From Kipferlia bialata (lineage: Eukaryota > Fornicata): a stretch of DNA of 25,514 nucleotides. Where the stretch lies: positions 2,736 to 28,249 of the forward strand of contig BDIP01000155.1 of the NCBI GenBank assembly GCA_003568945.1, written 5' to 3'. Positions 18,456-25,514 of this stretch are shown piece by piece. The stretch's first letter is position 1; each line of letters begins with the position of its first letter. The position numbers and the translations under genes are program-made. Below the pieces are notes generated by a model. The model was not told where the DNA came from, searched no databases, and worked only from the letters and a program-made list of their open reading frames with translations.

Positions 18456-21400
18456 TTACACCTTGGTGTCTGTGGATAGGGTGAGTGTGTCTCCAAACCC
18501 CTTGTGCACCTCTGGTTAGGAATCTCTCTCTCTATATATATATACATATGACCAGAATATAAGTATGTACGGGGACTCCTACCTCTAGCACCACCTCCTG
18601 CTCCTCGCCGTCCTCACAGGGGTGGGTGTACTCACCAGCCCTTCCCTAGTGATAAGCATCAGAGGGGGGTATACTATACCTGTATTGCCTGCAATAGAGT
18701 ATTCCACTACCTTGATTGTGATGGTCTCTCCCTGTCTGGTCACTGTTGCTGGGTTGAGTCTCCTTGACCTGGAGGAGGCGCTCATGATCTCAACCATGCT
18801 GCTCCTGGGGTGAATGCAGTGATGAATTCTACAATATATTACATAATATGTGACCGTATAATTGGGTCGATACTCACTTTAGGTACATGGCTGCACTGGG
18901 TGTCAGCTTCCACACAGCCCTGCCCTCCACAGCAGGTACCACCAGAGTGATCTGGTTCCAGGCCATTTCAGGCAGACCCGACCATGTGACCTAGTAGTGA
19001 GTAAAGACAGAAAGATGTTATGGTGAGAATATGGATATAGTATAGTACCTTAGACTCAGACACCTTCAACATATACTCTTAGTATAGAAGTAGTTGAGTG
19101 TGTGCAACACAACTCGTATACCTTAGCCTCTGTCACCCCTGGTCCCTCTATGAACTTAGCAGGTGGCACAGGCTTAGTGGAGAGTGGCTGTATCGGGGTG
19201 GAGGGTGGGGCAAAGGAGGCCAGTACTGTGGCTGCTGTCATGGGTGGGGCCTCTCTCTTTCCCCCAAAGGGCTCTCTCTCTCCCACTGCCGGTGCTGGTG
19301 TAGCCTGAGGGTAAGCCGCCAATGAAAAGATATTGGACTATAGTAACAGCAATAAACATTCTATGGTTTTATATATCAATGCGATAGATAGTCTAGAATG
19401 CTTACCTTGGGGTATGCAGTGCCGGTAGGCTTGGGGGTCTTGGGCTTCTTGATCTGGTATCAGTGTCAGTATCAGTGTCAGTATCAGTATATCAGTGTCA
19501 GGCTTCTGTACCTGGGTAGGCACTACCTCAACAGGCTTCTTGACCACTGGAGGAGGGACGGGTGCCAGCTCTGATATCTCTAGGTTAGGCTTCTCCTTCT
19601 CTACTCTGACAGCCTCTTGTTCTGCTGCCTTGCTGACAGGGGGTGCCCTCACCATGTCTGTGTCGCCTGTTAGAGTAGTCTCTCCACCTGTTGGCTCTCT
19701 CTCCTCTAGGGCAGGCCTGGACTCTTCCTCTCTGGGCTGCACTCTCTCCCCAGTAGCCCCTCTACGCTCTCTCTGTACGGCAGGTAAAGGGGCTGCCCCC
19801 TCTACAGGAGGAGTGACTAGGGATGCAATGTCTGCTGGCTCACACTCTGTGAATGTGGTCTGTACCACAGTGGCACCTGAGATGTGGGTGATGTCGGTGA
19901 GATTGCACTTGGCAAAGGTGCAGTTGAGCAGAGTGACGTTGCTGAGGACACAGCCTGTTAGGTTACACTCTCTGAAGGTACAGGTGTCCAGAGATGCACC
20001 ACTAAGGTCACTGAATATACATTGTGTGAATGTATACCTCTCTACCCTCCTCCTAGCCAGAGTGTTGGCGAGGGAGGTATCAGTGACACACACACCACTG
20101 TCTGTGATAGTAGTGGATAGAGCCACCACGTCCTCCTTGCTAGTGATGCTCACACCCGCATCATCCATCTCTCTCTCCCTCTGTCTCTTGGTACCCAGTC
20201 CCATGGTGACATCAGGTGCCCTTGCTACACTATATGCAGTGAGACTCTCCCACACCCCACCTGTAACACTGTAGCATGCGTCACTGCTGCACACTACCCC
20301 GTCCACACAGGCACGACCTACACACTCTCCAACTGCATGTCTATCCGGTAGCACACAAGGTACCAGGGGTAGGCTACCCATTGTTGGGAGCGGTGGAGCC
20401 ACTCTCACCCTCCTGTACCCAGCAGCAGTGGGAAGTGATATGAACTGGGTGTCTCTGCAGGGGAGGGGCTGACCAGACAGCGCTATGGGGTAGAGGGTAG
20501 GCATTGGTGCCTCCTCACCCTCTCTGCTCAGGGGTACTGACAGTAGCTGGCCTTGGAAGGCACAGTGCATACACCCACCAGCTACTACAGCCTTGTCTGT
20601 CAGGAAAGGCATCACCTCTACCCCCTCCTTAGGCTCTAGTGTCACACTCCACTCCCCAGTCATGTAGTTACACTCTGCTAGCCCCACCAGCTCCAGCGAC
20701 TCCTGACTCAGACTCACAGCAACGCGAGTTAAGCCAGACACACCAGAGAGTGTGGGTGGGAATGGCTCAATACCGCTGCCTCTCTCACGCCATGGTACAG
20801 ACACTGTCTGGTAGTCCGTACTGGCAGGCAGAAGGTGGGTGTGTAGGAAGGGAGAGAGGTCCATTGTCACCAGGTTGGCGTCTGTGTCAGTGTACACTAG
20901 GCATGTACCATGCACTGAGTACTGGATAATATCGCCAGGGAGGGGTGCACACATCCAGTCCTTGACAGCCATCTGCAGGTGGCCCCTGGGCCCTATCAGT
21001 ACAGTGCCCAGTGGTGAGAGAGTATGGCCCTGACCTTCCAGGGTGGACTCATATACACTCCCTGTAGAGAGTGATACACATATGACATGGGTCGGTGTGG
21101 GGTCAGTGCCGAACTCTCCCATGGACTCCATAGGACCCATAGACCCCAGCATAGCTGTACCATGGGAGACCAGGGCTCTGTCCCCGCAACATGACAGAGT
21201 CGAGTACTCACCAACAGAGACAGACTGTGAGATATGTCTCTCCAGGGTGCATGCGAGAGACAGAGTGGGTGTCTCTTGGGTGGCATCTAGTCTGAGTATG
21301 TGTGTGATGCTGTCCCCACTACCGACTCCAGCCACTATGGAGCCATCCATGCTGTCTCTCCCACACACCACACAAGCCGTATCCTCCCCCTCTGCTACAC

Positions 21401-22864
21401 ACCCCTCCAGTACTACCCTTGCATCCGCTGAGATACACAGAGGTACTGGTGTCCACTCTGCATTACCCTTTCCTGCCTTGATGGCGTAAAGAGTGGCTAG
21501 GGGAGAGGCATTACTTCCATCGGAGAGTAGGATGGAGAGTATGTGGTGTCTTCCCTCTTGTGTACTAACACCCCTCCTCCCCGTGTCAACAGGCACTGAC
21601 CCCACGGCAAGTACCTGCATAATCTCACTCTCACACAGTGTGACTATGGCACCGTGACATGCAGAGAGTACAGACAGAGTTGGCTTGGCCAAAGGGTCGT
21701 GGTGGCCGGTCCCTAGGAAAGGGTAGCCGGAGAAGAGGGCTGTGGCTACGTCTATATCTATGCCACCAAGAGAGGCGATGACCGTGGGAGAGAGAGTGGG
21801 GAACTTGAGGTTGGCAAGGGTCGAGTCTGCTAGTGTGGTAGGGGCAGGAGTCACGGGTCTCTTTCCGTATGTGGCTGTCAGGATCAGAGGGCCAGTGTGG
21901 GAGGGACCCACAAGTGCCTGGCGTCAAAGCGTCATGGCCAAGAGTTCCAATAGCAATCATATACTGCATGAGATGTACAGTCAGTATATTGAATTGGATA
22001 CACACCGTCAGCATCCCTACAGGGGTGTCCAGTCCAACTACATGCATGGTGTCTGATGCACCGGTGGGGTCCTTGCACAGGAGGGACATGGTGAACTCGT
22101 CTCCAGGGGGCTGAGAGGTTGGTGTCGGTGTGTACGTAGAGGTGTATGTAATGTACAGTTCTACACTTGATGTCAACGTGAAATAGTACACACACTTCCT
22201 ACCTTAGTCTCTGCCGCCTTAGTCTCTTCCACCTCTGTGCTCTCTGATGATTAGACACTGAGAGAATCAATGAGATATAGCGATTACCCAAGATAGTGTT
22301 ACTGTCCTTCAACCACCGATACAACGACACATAATTCGCCTATGTTCATTATCCCACTGAACATACCCTCGTCCTGTATGAATCCCTCATCCAGTGACTG
22401 CGCCTTCTCAGCTCCCTCTCTCTCTGGTATCCGGCTTGTGAGCACAGACATACTCATGTCACCCTCAGTACCGGCATCTACAGTCACTGGGCCTGAGGTC
22501 AGTTAAGAATAGTCCAGACAGAGACCAGAAGTTATATAGCCTATATAATATTGGAGACACCACGTAACAGTAAAGAAGTGCCATCTACAGTGACTGGGCC
22601 TGAGGTCAGTATTGACATTTGCTGGACAGAGGCTAGATGTAAATACATATACACCAGAAGGTATATACCACCCACTGAGACACAGCCACCAAGTGTATTA
22701 TAGATGCGAAGTAACTAGCTATGGATACCTGTCTCATCCTCCTTTGCCGCTGCTAGCACTGCCTCTAATGTCCATGCTGGGTCAAATAGACCAGGGACAG
22801 AGAACTCCGCCAGGACAATGCCCCCTGCCTCCTCTATACGCACATCAACAGGTACCCCTGGCAT
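18456..22864 (-). CDS. Large protein with pentapeptide-repeat block
   Basis: 1111 residues from eleven exons, right to left: 22729-22864, 22367-22492, 22203-22243, 22006-22110, 19512-21917, 19406-19453, 19122-19304, 18878-18990, 18711-18804, 18583-18612, 18456-18509; one 2.4-kb exon carries most of it. Around residues 760-835 there are about a dozen five-residue units (CTFRECNLTGCVLSNVTLL style), the signature of a pentapeptide-repeat right-handed beta-helix. The long stretch before it has many short beta-strand-like, Gly/Ser-rich segments and might be propeller-like, but I cannot assign it. After it come a Pro/Glu/Lys-rich disordered linker and a C-terminal beta-rich region ending FGDTLTLSTDTKV. 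No signal peptide or membrane helix seen. It separates SLF-C from SLF-B. Function unknown; gene structure well supported, start moderately so. Confidence 0.8.
19454..19511 (-). repeat. 58-base intron made largely of CTGACACTGATA repeats
   Basis: Intron between the giant exon and the IKKPKTPKPTG exon. On the minus strand it starts GTACAG and ends ACCAG. In between are copies of ACTGAC/ACTGAT hexamers, with the array at about 19459-19500. The intron-retained reading stays open through it, so retention would insert Leu/Ile/Thr repeats before eventually stopping. Confidence 0.7.
22578..22606 (-). repeat. Echo of the second exon start of the pentapeptide gene
   Basis: Minus-strand CTGACCTCAG plus the first ~16 bases of the exon beginning at 22492 are repeated here, inside the preceding intron. 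Another weaker echo of an exon end, at about 19049-19066, resembles the TEAK-coding end and donor of the exon 19122-19304. These are the only clear echoes in the right half. Confidence 0.75.
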
Positions 22865-23177
22865 TGCCTAAGTGGTTAGAGAGAGAGAGGTCGCCATGGT
22901 GGTGCCACTCTCGGCTACAGTCACTGTAAGGTGAGGGCATCAATTTCTCTTTGAGGTGTGCGTATCTCTATGACTATTGCACTGTTGAGTCTACAGTTCG
23001 TTCCTGTCAGTGACGCTAGAGAGGCACACGACTGGCATGATCTGGTGCTTAGCGTTAGCTGTTCATTGTTTTTGATGACGTTGAAGTCCACAGTATGGAT
23101 GCAATGTGTACTCTACTCAAGACTTGCTAACATAGACTGTTCTTCCGTCAGTAACACTAATACACGTTGTGAATAGT
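22865..23177. other. Intergenic spacer between SLF-C and the pentapeptide gene
   Basis: 313-base head-to-tail spacer that must hold the SLF-C terminator and the promoter of the next gene. No further gene or strong motif seen. Confidence 0.5.
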
Positions 23178-24564
23178 CTATGGTAAAGAGTGGCGAGAGA
23201 CAATACGTAGTAGCAGTAGGATAACCAGGGTAGCAACAACCCACGCTATGGATCGCAAGCTCCCTGACACAATATCCCAGAGGGATCTCTGCAAGTACTC
23301 TTTCAAGTCTGCTAAACACACGTAATCGGAGCTCAGAAACAAGTAGAGGACTAAGCCAAACACTCCGAGACAATAGTATGTACGCTGGCTCACTCTCAAC
23401 CAGGGTCTGCCTCGATAGGAGAGAGAGTCTGCAGGGTATACACGATGACCCTGCAGCGAACGTTGTCTGTCTTCGATACAGGTGAGGCTCATGTGTGTGA
23501 CACCCCCTGCCATGTGCATGTAGGCCTCGGACATGCCTGCGTTAACTAGACACACTGAGAGGAGTATTGTGAATACTAGAAGAGCCTTATAGTATACACA
23601 CTGGATCCCAGGCGGTGACACGGCTGTACCTATCCGGAATGACACCAGCCACGTATATATATATATATATATATTCAATATACCTATCCCGTGTGACATC
23701 ATGAAGTACACGTGGCTGGGTCCTGGGACAACACTGATGGCAACAACGAATCTGGAAGATCAGAATCACGCTTCGTAAACAGTAGAGTCCAGGCGAAGGT
23801 ACCATACCTTCTAGCCCCTGGACATCTCAGTACTGGTATGAACCTGACTCTATACAGCCGACCATCAACCTGAGGCCGCATCTGGGATACCACTCGGTCT
23901 GGAGTGGTAAGACAAACGAGATAGAACATCACACTTTCAATAGGTTATGGTACACTAACCCACTGACAGTCTTATCTCGTCTCTCTGGTGCTGATCACAG
24001 GGCACTCCCAGGACCTTGGAGTTAGTGTGATATCGTATACCTAATGCTGTATTGTGTATACGTCATGAATTTCGTATACTGCCACAGTCATATGTACGAT
24101 ATATGTTGAAACAAGGTGGGGAGTAACAAGATACCGTACCCTCCCAGTGTCGTCTATGCCACACCAGATGGTACCCCCTGAGGTGAGTGGAGGCAGCATC
24201 GTCTCACAGTAAATGATGTGATGAAGTAGCTACTCTTGGTATTACCATTTGTGTTTAGGAATGCGTTGATGTATCTCTTTGCCCTATGGGATACCACTCT
24301 GTCTATAGGCTCCACAAAGGGCTCCTCCTCATCACACACACCCTGGGGCTGGAGGTGCACCTGCATGGCCTACGTGTCAGACATATATTGGCCCAATACT
24401 ATTGTGTATAGACAAACGCAGGAAAAGTACCGGTAGCCTTGATCAGTATATATGTGTATATACAAATGTATGACCTTGAACTCCGTGTGCATATCCTCCT
24501 CTCTGTGCAGCAGGGATAGATACTGCAGGGAGGATGGCCAGTCACTGCCATCTTTACTAGTCAT
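23178..24564 (-). CDS. Membrane-anchored Schlafen/AlbA_2-domain protein SLF-C
   Basis: 305 residues, seven exons, right to left: 24475-24564, 24246-24369, 24140-24177, 23960-24014, 23808-23898, 23684-23751, 23178-23629. AlbA_2 motifs: E23-D-M-H-T-E28-F-K, INAFLNTNGGTIWCGI with D80 and D81, CDQHQRDEIRLSV, VVSQMRPQVDG, then a divergent last strand FVVAISVVPGP. Instead of the linker and tail seen in SLF-A and SLF-B, the final exon encodes three hydrophobic helices at about 169-187, 239-255 and 283-296. One intron (24015-24139, between TGR and VLGV) is absent from both paralogues; the other core introns match in position and phase. The ATG at 24564 follows a possible 5'UTR acceptor. In-frame ATGs upstream, up to 24714, cannot be excluded. 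The predicted role is RNA or nucleic-acid binding at a membrane. Confidence 0.84.
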
Positions 24565-24776
24565 TGCACACTGAAAGAGCGGCCCACATTGTTGTGTGAG
24601 CGGAGCAGAAGCATCTACAGCCTGTACCAGATATCCTCCACATTCGAATGTCATAACACATTTTGTTACAATACGCCATAAAAGTTTGACATATTTGCGT
24701 CTGCTTGTTGTCATCTCTTTCAGAGTGTCTGTCTGTGCCCCAACTGCATAGCTTGACTAGGACCTCTATAGCAGTG
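24565..24776. promoter_or_regulatory. Divergent promoter region
   Basis: About 210 bases between the divergent SLF-C gene and the right-edge gene. It must hold both start regions. No clear TATA element or palindrome seen. Confidence 0.4.
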
Positions 24777-25302
24777 ATGCCAGAGGGGTGTGGAGAGAGA
24801 GCGGAGCTGGGGGAGAGTGGTGTGTGTCAGTCAGGGAAGGTACATATGCAGGTGCCTCCATCCACCTCTGGTGACACATGCACCTGCACACCCAACACTG
24901 AGGAGGGGGGAGAGGGGGAGGGAGAGAGAGACCTTGCAACACCCCCTTCTACCTCTGAGGTCACATTCGGTCGTGTCCCCCCACAGGTGGTGTCAGATGA
25001 GGCACCTCTCTCTGGATCTGTCACAGTGTGTGTCAGCCAAGAGCAGGCTAGTTATGGAGAGAGGGAGGAAGAGAGGGTGGATTGCACCCCATCAGGGTCA
25101 GATGTGGTGTCTCTCCCACCCACTGCCATGTCTCCTACTGTGACATCACCCCTACCCCTCCCCCTCCCCCTCCCCGTACCCAATCAATCCCCTCTCCTCT
25201 CTACACCTGATCAAGACCCTGTTGTAGCGACTCTCCCCCCCTCTCCGCCATCTAGAGTGAGGGGGTGGAGGAGGGGTACAGAATCAAGCAAGCCATCAGC
25301 AG
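24777..25302 (+). CDS. Ser/Pro/Glu-rich protein, 5' exon (runs off the window)
   Basis: Open frame from ATG at 24777 (an in-frame ATG at 24705 is possible) to a donor at 25302|GTATGC, giving 175 codons plus one base. Composition is low-complexity: Ser, Thr, Pro, Glu and Gly, with scattered Cys. A CCCCTC-repeat tract at about 25148-25176 encodes LPLPLPLPVP, and a basic RVRGWRRG segment lies near the exon end. No domain recognised. The rest of the window (25303-25514) reads as AT-rich intron. It looks like the disordered N-terminus of a larger protein. Confidence 0.55.
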
Positions 25303-25514
25303 GTATGCTATTATACTGGTATCGTGCTCTTGCATATGTACGCTGTCGTTGTCATTGAACCCTACACTGCTGTTTCCTGTGTGCACGATAATATATATGC
25401 GAATGATAATATATATAGTATGTATTATATTCAGTATGTTAGCCTTTCTACTTTTCGATTGTGAGCAGTTATGTACTGCCCGATAACCCCAACCTTTCAC
25501 TGTCAATCGTGTCC

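Noticed and set aside
19512-21917. Kelch or WD beta-propeller in the pentapeptide-repeat protein
   Set aside because: There are scattered Gly/Trp strand-like segments but no regular GG or WD spacing, so I did not call it.
1-25514. Transposons, retroelements or virus-like elements
   Set aside because: No reverse transcriptase, integrase, transposase or capsid-like frame and no terminal repeats were seen on either strand.

Overview
This is nuclear DNA of an intron-rich unicellular eukaryote. Every gene I could assemble is split into several to twenty short exons by GT-AG introns. Typical donors are GTATG, GTAAG or GTGAG, and typical acceptors are CCCCAG, CCCTAG or CTCAG. Spliced frames close exactly: each gene model ending inside the window is a multiple of three with one terminal stop. 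Gene spacing is tight and genes lie on both strands. Intron density, near-balanced base composition and gene style fit a free-living fornicate flagellate such as Kipferlia. That assignment is inference from memory, not a search result.

Layout, left to right. 1-2649 (+): 3' part of an endonuclease IV (APN1/Nfo-type AP endonuclease) gene. 3064-4797 (-): complete six-exon SET-domain protein lysine methyltransferase. 5349-12390 (+): twenty-exon gene for an 854-residue type I surface protein with signal peptide, CUB-like ectodomain segments, one transmembrane helix and a proline-rich cytoplasmic tail. 12734-18170 (-): a head-to-tail cluster of three related genes. Two are Schlafen/AlbA_2-domain proteins (here SLF-A at 13876-15743 and SLF-B at 15976-18170). 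The third (12734-13861) carries a Lys/Pro-rich linker plus the same C-terminal tail module but no AlbA_2 domain. 18456-22864 (-): a large 1111-residue protein with a pentapeptide-repeat block. 23178-24564 (-): a third Schlafen/AlbA_2 protein (SLF-C) whose tail is replaced by three predicted membrane helices. 24777 to the right edge (+): 5' exon of a Ser/Pro/Glu-rich protein.

Two things stand out. First, introns of the three left-hand genes contain near-identical 'echoes' of the adjoining exon edge. Each echo spans the splice junction, so donors or acceptors are duplicated or triplicated in tandem. About thirty such echoes are visible between 1 and 12,400, and very few to the right of that. 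Second, the right half holds a Schlafen-family cluster. All three AlbA_2 members keep an E-D-x-H-T-E-F-K signature plus a downstream Asp, which fits the acidic triad of Schlafen RNases. One member appears membrane-anchored. Two members have strong palindromes close to the start codon, and a linked gene keeps only the accessory tail.

Apart from endonuclease IV (DNA base-excision repair), the SET enzyme (protein methylation) and the presumed RNA-acting Schlafen proteins, functions are not assignable from sequence alone. I saw no rRNA, tRNA, CRISPR or mobile element.
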